Assembly (NCBI GenBank): GCA_036897625.1
Contig: JAYMTA010001260.1
Location: 1-20,912 of the forward strand
Length of the DNA stretch: 20,912 bases
Direction: 5' to 3'
Source: Pelargonium cotyledonis
Lineage: Eukaryota > Streptophyta > Magnoliopsida > Geraniales > Geraniaceae
Made by a program: the position numbers and the translations under genes. Shown piece after piece: positions 8,443 to 17,026 of the stretch (the stretch's first letter is position 1; each line of letters begins with the position of its first letter). The notes under the pieces are model-generated. The model saw only the letters and a list, made by a program, of their open reading frames with translations, did no database searches and was not told the origin of the DNA.

Positions 8443-8870
8443 ATAAGAAATGAGAATGAGAGGGTATTGTAGTTTAGTTGGATTTTCTATAGTAATTGTC
8501 GGATGAAAAAGCCGTGAAAACAAATTAGATGAGACAATTCCTTATCTCTCCCATTTGATTCTCCTTCTTCCTTGGAGTAATTTAGGAAATTAACTAGATA
8601 AGCATTCCGTACCCATAGGTCCGATGTAACTTTATAATATACAAATTAAAAGCCAATGTCCTTATATATATATAAGGATGATTTCACATGAGCTCAAAAA
8701 ACACAAAGAAAATTAAGATAAAGTAGAATATAGTGTAAATAATTAGTACATTATCTAGTATTACAGTAAATAGCTAGTAATAGTAATGAAAGCAGAACAG
8801 CTAGTGAATTGGTCCTTTGATTTTAGTTCTTCTGTGAGAAGGTGAAATAGCCTTCCTCTTCTTAATATTG
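8443..8870. other. 3' flank of the response regulator gene
   Basis: The part nearest the gene should hold the 3' untranslated region on the minus strand. At 8869-8801, one base out of phase with the annotated stop, the minus strand encodes [17 protein letters not shown] and six more residues to a TAG at 8803-8801. This resembles the basic C-terminal tail of some type-A response regulators. A self-complementary TATATATATA run lies near 8664-8673. A poly(A) signal could not be placed confidently. Confidence 0.4.
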
Positions 8871-10758
8871 TTACAGATAATTGTTTTTATGATTAGGGTT
8901 TGTTTTAGTGGCATTATTATGAGATTTGAGATGTAGACAAGGATGAAGCTTCTCCACATCAGCCAACTGAACTGGCTTCAACAAGAACTCCTCTGCTCCT
9001 TCTTCCATGCACCTGCATTTTCCAATTTGGATGCATCAATCTCATTTTTTTCATTATTTAACCGGAGACAGGATGATGCGATGGAATACACATATATGCG
9101 TGTGACTTGACTCTTATTTTTTAACGAAGAGAGTATATAACGAAAAAAAAGGCTTACATGCTTATTCTAGAAGGTACATTCTCTGATGACATCACCACAA
9201 CCGGTACATCTTTCCAAGATGATTCCTGCCAAACAATTTTCATGTTAACTGATGGAAGAGAGAAAATAATTAGGATAAATGATATAATAAAATACACATG
9301 AGAAGAAAATATGTCTTATTTTGAGCTAATAAATGTTATTCTAAATTTTGACATCAGAATGTCATACACTACTAGAATATTTAGTTTTTTTTTTTCCAAG
9401 AGAACTGTGAGCGTCGTGGAAGTTTGAAAATTGCGACGGAATTCTATTGCAAAAACAAAAGTGTAATAATTTTATACAATAATCTCGAGAAGTTAATGCA
9501 CAAAAAAAAATTGTGATGCCTGTAAGTTGATTGACATGAACTAAATTGATTCTTTTATCAAAAATCATATATCAACTTAGGTAAGATAATATCATAATAG
9601 TTAGTTTACTAATTTGGAAGTTGAGACAAAGTTAGTGTAGTAAATATGGTAAATTTCCTATTTATGTAAGTTGGTATAGTAAATATATAGTATCATCTAG
9701 AAGTAGAACAAGCAATGAATAATGAAGTTAAGATGGTTGACCTTGACTCGTTTGAGTAAATCGTAGCCGCTCATACCGGGCATACAGTAATCTGTCATGA
9801 TTAGGTTGACTTTCAGATCCTGCATTTCAACAACAACAACAATAACATGAAGAAAGCAAATGATGAATAAAGTATCCTATTTCTCTTTTATATATTTTCT
9901 TTATTTACCATTTCATAACATGACATCATAAAGCCTACAAAACCATTAAAAATTGTGTTGAAAACGAAGAAATGACTTTAAAAATATGAAGAAATATCAT
10001 TTGAGGACACAGGGGCTAGAGACACAATAATTTAATTAACAGAAAAGAAGTCCAAATTCAAGGGCTTTTTTTCACTTTCTAAATCTTTTATTGTGTGTGA
10101 AATAGATTTAGAGTTTTTGACAATTACTAATTTTTTCCCCTGCAAAATCATACACAGTTTTGCTAATATATAGTATCTTACACATTTTAATTTATCCTTC
10201 ATAATTTTAGTGATTTAGTTTGCTAATTTTTATCTACTCATTCTATCAAAAATAAAATTTTACTATAATTTAGTTTAATTAAATCATATAAAACAATAGA
10301 ATGTAGGTGATATACTTACTCTATTATTATCATTGTTGTCAATAAGACCCAAATATTCCAATGCCTTGTCACCAGAATCTACACAAGTCACTGCCGAAAA
10401 GAACAACAATTCCAGTTAATTACAATACAAAAAATGAAAAATAATTAACACAAGTGTAAATATATATAACACACCGTACAATACAATATGAGTGTTAATT
10501 ATGACGTGTCAAACTGTTATGTATTGAATTTCCGTCATCAACTCTATGAATGATATAGGTACATCCGTACATACCTTGGTACGAAGAAACTGTGAGCAGC
10601 TTCTCTAAGACTTTTCTGTCAATGAGACTATCATCTACTGCTAACACATGAACTTGTTCTTCTTCTTCTTCTTCTTGTGCTTGATTATCTACAACTTTCT
10701 GTTCTTGTTGTTGTGGTAGAGCATGATCACTAGCATTTGATGAATTCAAGAGCTCCAT
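8871..10758 (-). CDS. Type-A two-component response regulator (cytokinin signalling), 5 exons
   Basis: Exons on the minus strand, each bounded by GT-AG: 10758-10575, 10390-10320, 9819-9742, 9225-9158 and 9012-8871, giving 543 nt and 180 aa. Residues 1-35 form a Gln/Glu-rich leader with six consecutive Glu (a GAA repeat); the rest is a receiver domain. Key residues: DD42-43 in [12 protein letters not shown], phospho-acceptor D95 in [14 protein letters not shown]124 in [12 protein letters not shown], and K146-P147 in [13 protein letters not shown]. No DNA-binding GARP domain follows, so it is type A: a cytokinin-induced regulator that receives phosphate from His-phosphotransfer proteins and dampens the response. 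Wording such as SSYQVTCVDSG and [11 protein letters not shown] is closest, from memory, to the ARR8/ARR9 (rice RR9/10-like) group. The ATG has a good context (AAAAATGGAG). Intron lengths are 184, 500, 516 and 145 bp. The C-terminus ends early at NYL, and an out-of-frame basic tail follows; see findings. Confidence 0.93.
9366..9545 (+). mobile_element. CACTA-like remnant in intron 3 of the response regulator
   Basis: CACTACTAGAATATTTAG at 9366-9383 resembles the left terminus common in plant CACTA (En/Spm) elements, which usually begin CACTACTAGAAAAA. It is followed by a T-run and words such as GTGAGCGTCGTGG and TTGCGACGGAATT, similar in style to the complete CACTA-type MITE at 15213-15464. 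No matching TAGTG right terminus was found, so it is at best a fragment. It lies wholly inside intron 3 (9226-9741). Confidence 0.35.
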
Positions 10759-11500
10759 TTTTGCTTTCTAAGTTTGGGTTGTTGTTTAAAGAGCATGAAT
10801 GAGTGTTTTTACAAGGGAAATTTTGGACTGCAAATTGTGTGGTTGTGCTGTAGGTTTTTATGGAGTAGGTGAGAAGCAAAAGCTGTGTAAACTGTGTACT
10901 GCACAAAGAGAGAGAGAGAGAGAGAGAGGAAATGAAGAATGATGATGACGATGTTGGGTTTGGTTTTCTTAATTTGTATGTCTTCTCTCACTAGATTCTC
11001 TCTTACACAATACACAAACTATTGATGCAACAACAATATTGATGTGTCTCTCTCTATCTTTTTCCTTTCCTATTTTTCTTTGCTTGGATTTTGGATTGAT
11101 TGCTAAGGAAAATCACAAGATTTTGTTTGTTCCCACATGCTCATCATGCTCATGACTTAAAAGGGATTGATTTTGTGTGCAGATTTGATTTAGATTTGGA
11201 TCAACAATGACTTTCAAACAGACTTATCAACTTTAATTAGAAAAAGTAGTTAACTAATCAAACTACTAATCCTTATTCTCTATATAAACTTTTATCCTTT
11301 ATATTGCTGTTCTTAAATTCTTAAAAGGGATTGTTTTTATAATCAAGCTTGGTTTGTACTTCTTTCCAAGTCTCAACTAACAAATAACAATACCAGATGC
11401 TGCCTCAATCTATTCAGTGATTAAGGGTTAGATGTGACCAATTATCTATTTGTTTTTTAAACAAACATAAAAATTGATCAATTTATTGAGTTTTAAAATA
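10759..11500 (-). promoter_or_regulatory. 5' leader and proximal promoter region of the response regulator
   Basis: The interval between the start codon and the Mutator-like element. It contains a long GA/CT simple repeat (10907-10928), which on the minus strand is a CT tract of the kind common in plant 5' leaders. AGATT words, the core bound by type-B response regulators, occur at 11181-11185 and 11192-11196 on the plus strand. A weak TATA candidate, TTTATATAGAG on the minus strand, lies near 11279-11289 but would give a leader of nearly 500 nt. The 68-codon minus frame at 10809-11015 reads through the CT repeat and has no protein features. The transcription start cannot be fixed from sequence alone. 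Confidence 0.4.
10907..10928. repeat. (AG)11 simple repeat
   Basis: Perfect dinucleotide run in the likely 5' leader or promoter of the response regulator gene. Confidence 0.95.
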
Positions 11501-12244
11501 GGGTTTAATACTCAACAGGTCCTCCACCTATTGAAAAGTCATAAGTCAGGTTCTCAACAAAAAAAATAAGCCACAACAGTTTCCCACATGAAAGAAAATT
11601 AGTCACGCAACTCCTACTGTTAGTTTGACTTAACGGAACCGTTAGTTCGTGTGACGTGGCGCCACGTGACATTTTAATTTGTATTATTTTTTATTTATTT
11701 TCACAAGTGAAGCTAACGTGACATTTTAAAATATTTTAATATAATTAAAAATTAAAAATGACACGTGTCACTTAATGATTGGGCCAAAAATTAATTTTTC
11801 AAATAATCAATAAGCGACACATGTCATTTTAATTAAAATTAAATTTTTTTTTTCAAATGCCACAACACCGCGACGTGGCATTATGATTTATATTATTTTT
11901 ATTTATTTTCACACGTGGCACTGACGTAACATTTAAAAATATTTTATTACAATTAAAAATTAAAAAGAGACACGTGTCGCTTAATGATTAGTACAAAATT
12001 AATTTTGATAATTTTATTAAAATTTAATTAAAAAATTTTAAATGTCACGTTAGCGACACTTCACCCAAAATAAAATGCCACGTGGCGCCACGTCACCTGA
12101 ACTAACGGTTCCGTTAGGTCAAACTAACGGTGGGACTTGTGTGACCAATTTTTCTTTATGTGGGGGACTGCTATGGCTTATTCTTTTTTTGAGGAACTGG
12201 CTAGTGACTTTCAATAGGTGAAGGACCTTCAAAGTATTAAACCC
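11501..12244. mobile_element. Mutator-like non-autonomous element, 744 bp, long TIRs
   Basis: The perfect 10-bp direct repeat TTTTAAAATA flanks the element (11491-11500 and 12245-12254), in the range of Mutator target duplications. The termini, starting GGGTTTAATACT, are inverted repeats of about 170 bp. Both run through CACCTATTGAAA, AATAAGCCA, GTTAGTTTGAC, TAACGGAACCGTTAGTTC and the 14-bp palindrome ACGTGGCGCCACGT (11654-11667 and 12080-12093). The interior has two diverged direct copies of a roughly 140-bp segment (about 11662-11812 and 11873-12010), each with ACACGTGTC.CTTAATGATT. G-box type CACGTG and CCACGTGG words are frequent. No transposase or captured gene is seen. It lies 742 bp upstream of the response regulator start codon and next to the 3' end of the LINE relic. 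Confidence 0.9.
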
Positions 12245-12316
12245 TTTTAAAATATATCAGTTATGTTTTATTTAAACAATCATTTCATTTTTCTTCTTTG
12301 AACTGAAATTATCTTA

Positions 12317-14171
12317 TTAATTCAACTCCGCATTAATAAGCGGGATAATAACGTCAGAAGAAAGAGAATCTTGTAGCCCAACAACATCGGACAATGACAA
12401 TGAGGACCAAGCAAGAACGTGAGCTACTTGGTTCGCAAACGACAAAGCTGTTAGAGCAACTGTATCAAAAATAACTAAACAAAATCACTAAAGACCTCCT
12501 CTTTGGCTTGAATAGCACGAATAACTGTCATTGAGTCAGATTCTACAAAAAAAATAATAATAAATAGACCAACCCATAGTAGCACGGGCCCACTCAAGAG
12601 TATCACTGACCGCTATAGCTTTCACAACTTTGACCTCTCTGTAACCCGTCTTGCATGCACGTCCATCACCACAGACTAAACCGGATGAATCTTGTTGAAC
12701 CCACCCAGCTCCACTACGTCCCTCTTCAACAAACAAAGCCCCGTCGACATTTAATTAGAGTCGCCCACGAGGAGGAATTGACCAGGTACCAGCAGCAACA
12801 CATGTAGTGGTCAGACCTCCCTCTGTCATCGTTGTTCCCACAGCAACACATATAGTCGACAGCCAGGCCTCACGAAGACAACTAACTATTGTGATACCAA
12901 ATCCTCAGCCTGTCCCCTAACAGAATTCCACGCACCATTATTTCTGTAATTTCATATTCCCCAATCAATATAACAGGCTTTAGCCAAGAAACTAACATCA
13001 TTGTGAGACCAAATAATAATAAACCAGATTGGAAAGCACAAGCTGAAGCGAATCCGACGACCTTAATTTTATCCCAACACTGTATAGCAAATGAACAGCT
13101 TAAAAGTAAATGATCCCAACATTGGGGAGAAGTGGTATCAACTTCGACTCTTCTTTTAGCCAAGTTAACAAGGACAGGGAGGCAACTTGTAAGACACTTC
13201 CATAAGAAATGCTTAATTTTGGGTTGAAAAACGAGACCCCATAAAGTCTTCCAACGATCTTTCAAAGGAGATACAATCTCTCCACAAAGAATGCAAATCT
13301 CGCTTTTGACATAGTGTTTGTCATTCTTCTCCAAAGGTCATGACCAAGCATCCTCAAAAGAAGCACCACTTCTGGAAATGCCAACAATTGTAACATGTTC
13401 ACCCTCCACAAATAGCTCACTAAGTCTATCGGCATCCCATCCACTTGAGGCCAAGAATAGGTCAATTGGGTACTTGCAGAGTTATGAATCGAGAAAGTTA
13501 GGAGTTGGTAAAAAGAAGGGTGAGTTTTCTCAATTGTAAGTATTTGCAATAAGGTATGTAAGTTACTCTTAGGGGGTCCTCTTGAGATGTATCATATATT
13601 GCAAGTTACTCTTAGGGGGTCCTCTTGAGATGTATCATATATATAGTTTAGATTAAGCCACCGACCAATCCAACCCCTTTGAGGGTGGCACTGAGTGGAC
13701 TTGAAAGCCAGAAAAATCGAGAACCCAAGGCGGCCCATAAATCTTGCCTGATAAACCATACCCAATTTAAACACCCCTGCATCAACAAATTCTGAGATTC
13801 TCAAATACTTCACCAAATAAGACTTGGATTGAAACCAACAGTACGTAGCATTGAGGAAGGATTGCGTCGACAAGCGCTTACTTTTGAACAAATGACTAAA
13901 AAGCAAAGTCGGGGCAGCAAGTAAATGCCAACCTTGCTTTTTTAGGAGAGCACTATTCGAGTCCTTAATCGATCGAAATCTCAACCGGCCTGCCATATTA
14001 GGAGAACATATTTTCTTCCACGAAAACCAGTGAATATATTTAGAATTAGCTTTAGAAGCCCACCAAAATTGATTTAAAATGTCCTCAATCTCATTACTAA
14101 CCACAACCAGAAACTTATAAAAACTCGTAACATAATTTGGTAGAGATTGAGCAACTGATTTGATCATTACC
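12317..14171 (-). pseudogene. LINE relic: RT C-terminus, zf-RVT and RNase H domains
   Basis: Minus-strand non-LTR retrotransposon remnant with broken frames. From its 5' side: 14167-13592 encodes MIKSVAQSLPNYVTSFYKF, then FWWASKANSKYIHWFSWKKI and LLKKQGWHLLAAPTLLFSHL, the C-terminal RT region. Next, 13334-12882 holds the zinc-binding RT-associated domain (WKTLWGLVFQPKIKHFLWKC...LPVLVNLAKRRV); its Cys/His cluster is damaged, reading TTSPQCWDHLLLSC. About 12760-12317 encodes a plant-type RNase H: LNVDGALFVEEGRSGAGWV, VESDSMTVI and ANQVAHVLA, ending with TAA at 12319-12317. A stop replaces the residue before LNVDGA, and the usual catalytic Glu appears as Lys (EVKVVKAIAV). A 43-bp duplication at 13560-13645 adds a frameshift. 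The upstream continuation is at 14918-15003, beyond a solo LTR. Confidence 0.9.
13560..13645. repeat. 43-bp tandem duplication inside the LINE relic
   Basis: AGTTACTCTTAGGGGGTCCT and the following bases occur twice, at 13561 and 13604, with a 43-bp period and near identity. Because 43 is not a multiple of 3, the duplication breaks the LINE frame just after DTSQEDPLRVTC. Its near-perfect identity shows it is younger than most of the decay around it. Confidence 0.9.
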
Positions 14172-14917
14172 TGTTTGAGCCTTTTTCTGTCGGAGACTCA
14201 AACACGTGAGAGAAGTGTGAGGGTGAGTAGATCTGTTGAGATTCCAGTGCCGGCGAAGAGTAGACGGCCACCTAAATGTCTAACTTCCGGGGAATACGAC
14301 TGGGGATTCTGGATCTACAAAACAAACATCAAAGCACGATGCAACCAGGGTGGGGGTTTCGGTTCACCGCCTTCAGCGTGAGAATCAGTGATCTGGTCTG
14401 AATAATGGAGAGAAATGAGAACAGAGGTTTAAGAAGCAGAGTTTCAGTTACGAAAAATTTCGGATCCCTTCTCTTACCGCGAAGGGGGGTATTTATAGGT
14501 TTACTGTGACTTGGGAAGCACGTTCCAGCTGTCATGGACAGCCGAAGATGAGTTGTTCCAGTTCACGTCTAGCTGTCACGGAGGCGGGGGGCTAGTCCCC
14601 GACAAGCTCTCGTTGTTGGGGAGATGCGCGAATTTGAATTCGTTTCCCACTCAAACGATGGATGCCTAATATCCGTTTGCTAGCGAGGACCTGACCAACG
14701 TTCCCCTCGCATGACAACTTTAATGATTCTGGAAGTAGCTTTTCGGAGGACAGGTCCTCGCTTACCTTCTGATGGTTGGGGAGATGTTTGATTTAGGTGT
14801 GGTGTATCTGGTGAGGTCTTGCTCGTTTTTCTTACTGATTTCTGATTATGTTGATAATAGTGCCACGTGTCGACCTCTGATTGGCTACTGGTACTTTAGA
14901 ATTTTTGTGCATAAACA
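14172..14917 (-). mobile_element. Solo LTR, 746 bp, inserted in the LINE relic
   Basis: The segment is bounded by TGTTT...AAACA and flanked on both sides by the 5-bp direct repeat TTACC (14167-14171 and 14918-14922), the expected LTR-retrotransposon target duplication. Removing it and one TTACC joins two parts of the LINE coding sequence in phase (…TLSLAGK, stop, VMIKSVAQ). On the minus strand it has a TATA box, CTATAAATA, at 14498-14490, giving a U3 of about 420 bp and R-U5 of about 320 bp. No internal retroelement region is present, so it is a solo LTR left by recombination. GCGAGGACCTG at 14683-14693 has a perfect inverted partner at 14751-14761. The frames at 14160-14381 and 14329-14535 lie in this LTR and are not genes. 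Confidence 0.9.
14490..14498 (-). promoter_or_regulatory. TATA box of the solo LTR
   Basis: The minus strand reads ACCTATAAATACCCCCC, a strong plant TATA box in the expected place for the LTR promoter. If still active it would drive transcription towards the LINE relic and, further on, towards the response regulator promoter. Confidence 0.5.
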
Positions 14918-15003
14918 TTACCTATTTCCCCGCCAGAGATAAAGTGCGTTGATTGCCTGAAATAAGGCGCTCCCGGATCCTATTTACCAGGGAAGCAAAC
15001 AAC
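14918..15003 (-). pseudogene. Upstream continuation of the LINE relic
   Basis: On the minus strand this stretch reads NRIRERLISGNQRTLSLAGK followed by a stop where the family has Glu, then continues into VMIKSVAQ across the solo-LTR insertion point. This is the conserved RT segment usually reading like 'I..R...W....LS.AGKE.LIK.VAQ'. Similarity fades near 15003, so the LINE is 5'-truncated here. Confidence 0.8.
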
Positions 15004-15212
15004 TCTCATTGAAAACTCAAAACAATTTTAATACATTAGTATATAAATTACCAAGCACATTAGTATTTATAAAAAAAGAAAAATTATCTTTTTGTTTTAG
15101 AGAAAAATATATTTTCCTTCAAATATAATAATTTCTCGACTTACCTTCCCGAGTCACCTCCTAGGTTCCCTCCTTTTCAGGTTTCTTCGAATCTTTCCAC
15201 CTAGAATATTAT
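15004..15212. other. AT-rich spacer, no gene seen
   Basis: Short AT-rich stretch between the LINE relic and the CACTA-type MITE. It has no frame or repeat that I can support. Confidence 0.4.
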
Positions 15213-15464
15213 CACTATAAAAATAAAGTTGCAAACTGTGACGGAAATGTGTGAGAAAATTTTTCTACACAGTTTTTGTCACAAATTGTGACATAAATCA
15301 TATTTTATATTATAGACACACATTTGTGACATAAATTTCTTGCACAACCCAAATAATGACATAAAAATTATGTCATAGTACCATCACAAACTATATTTTG
15401 TGATTGAAATCTATAGATCTGTGACAGAAATTTTCGTCACATATCGCAAGTTTTTTTTTTAGTG
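15213..15464. mobile_element. CACTA-type MITE, 252 bp
   Basis: Starts CACTATAAAAATAAAGTTGC and ends ...TTTTTAGTG, with inverted termini of about 35 bp; the reverse complement of the right end reads CACTAAAAAAAAAACTTGCG. Subterminal repeats of GTGACGGAAAT / GTGACGAAAAT and many GTGACATAAAT / TTTGTGACA words fit the subterminal motif arrays of this superfamily. The expected 3-bp target duplication is not exact (TAT before, TTA after). No coding capacity. Confidence 0.7.
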
Positions 15465-15479
15465 TTAAGACACTCCACT

Positions 15480-15860
15480 CATCTAAAACGTTGCTACCCA
15501 TTGCGGTAGAGGCGCAATGCTCAAGGGCAAGCGAGATCTCCTAGACTCACTCGGTACCCTCAAATAGAGTGTCCGTGAAAATAGAGCCTAATCGAAAAGT
15601 GGGCCTTGATGAAAAGCTCACCTTATCAACAATCAACAACGAAACGTCACGAGGTAGAGATATTTTTGTGAGTATAAAAATACCTTAGAGACCGTCTTTC
15701 TAACCATTTATAATCTAAATTACATGTCTCCCTCTAAAATACTCTCTACCTTTGTGATTTACGACCGTGTCTTATTCTCAGATTGAGCGGTGTCCCGTAA
15801 ACATATTTTGGTGTCTCTTTTAATGGTGTGCTACATTGCACAGGTGACAAATTCACAATC
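15480..15860 (+). mobile_element. LTR-like fragment
   Basis: Contains TATA-type GAGTATAAAAATACC near 15670-15684, then a CT-rich leader, CTTATTCTCAGATTGAGCGG near 15772-15791 and GCACAGGTGACAAATTCAC near 15838-15856, a layout typical of a plant LTR end and start of the internal region. The motif TTGCTACCCATTGCGGTAGAGG (15491-15512) resembles one at 2501-2525. Boundaries and target duplication were not found. Confidence 0.35.
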
Positions 15861-15866
15861 GAGATC

Positions 15867-15989
15867 TGGGGAGCTCATGTGGATATTTGGACTTGAAACA
15901 TTTTATAGGTAATTCATATCACTTGAGCAGGACAACGAAGGCATTCAGTGTTCTTGATTGGGGAGCTCATGTGGATATTTGGACTTGAA
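15867..15989 (+). repeat. Perfect 31-bp direct repeats, 92 bp apart
   Basis: TGGGGAGCTCATGTGGATAT and eleven more bases occur identically at 15867-15897 and 15959-15989, separated by 61 unique bases. The second copy runs into the outer part of the TIR element that follows. Confidence 0.9.
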
Positions 15990-16015
15990 TAACTTGAGGC
16001 AAACACTTTATTTGT

Positions 16016-17026
16016 AAGTGCATGAACTTTAATCAAATATACAAAGAAGTTAGTTTTAACAAAATCTTTGTATTAATAGGTGCGTGAACTTTTAATTTTG
16101 AATAATTAAGTCAAAATCACTTACGGTATTAACTTTTTCCGTTAAAATAATTATTTAGTACTTTATCTATCATTTTTAAGATGTCGAACATGATGACATG
16201 GACATTGATGATGTGACATATTTGTACACAAAATATTAAAATAATTTTATGAGTCACATGTCAATTAGTTATTAAATATCACTTAAATTGTTTTATCTCT
16301 GCACTCTCATCTTCCTCCCAACAATTTCTTCTCTTTCTTCTTTTTGTATGAATTTGTTTTTAAAAAAGTAATACAACAAGTTCTTATAAATATATAATTT
16401 ATATGGATGACTAGTTCAAAAATTATGGAAATAATCTATAATTGTTATAGATGCTACATGGACGCAAAAGTTATCTGAATATTCATTGAACTCAATTAGC
16501 TAGCATTGTAACTAATTAACTAAGGAGTTGAGAAAGAGACGAGTTATATACTTGGGTGCAAATGTAGTAGTTCAAATTTTGGATCGAAACGATTAATCTA
16601 GTCAAATTTAGCAAAAGAGTTTCGAATAAGATTGGATTGGTTAAAGTTCGCCTATTTAGTGTAAAATGACCAGATTTATCTGATTCGATCCAAAATTGAT
16701 CAAATGGGATTAGATCATATTTTATCCAAATTGAATTTCAACTGCTCGCGGATTTGAATCCAAATTGACATGGGGAGGAAAAAAATTAGATCGATAATCA
16801 ATTGCAAAATGATGCTAAATTATTTATTTATTTTCAAAAGTGACATGTTATCGCAATTACACACGTCTTGTTTCACATCATAAAAAAGTCACAATTTTTA
16901 ATGGAAAAAGTTAACATTGTTAGTGATTTTAACTTAATAGTTCAAAATTGAAAGTTCATGCACTTATTTGTGTAAAGTTTGTCAAAAGTGACTTATTTAT
17001 ACATTTGATCAAAGTTTATGCACCTA
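16016..17026. mobile_element. TIR transposon, about 1.0 kb, non-autonomous
   Basis: The left terminus begins AAGTGCATGAACTTTAATCA; the right, in reverse complement, begins AGGTGCATAAACTTTGATCA. Inverted similarity continues about 145 bp through GTGC.TGAACTTT, AATTTTGAA.TATTAAGT.AAA and TTAACTTTTTCC. Weaker inverted similarity extends outward to GATATTTGGAC at both sides (about 15973 and 17077), so the true ends may lie further out. The interior is AT-rich without a transposase. No clean target duplication was found. The superfamily is unassigned; long termini suggest Mutator-like. Confidence 0.6.

Noticed and set aside
8871..8942. An extra small intron that would join the response regulator to its out-of-frame tail
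   Set aside because: The candidate donor CCTT/GTCTAC with acceptors near 8860 produces an immediate stop codon in each phase tried, and the intron would be near the minimum length.
10495..10574. Extension of the response regulator frame past residue 61 into a longer first-exon protein
   Set aside because: This is intron 1 read-through. A GTATGT donor at 10574 and a good acceptor before 10390 restore the receiver domain exactly.
14160..14535. Two frames on opposite strands near the LINE/LTR junction
   Set aside because: Both lie in the solo LTR or cross its edge; no protein features.
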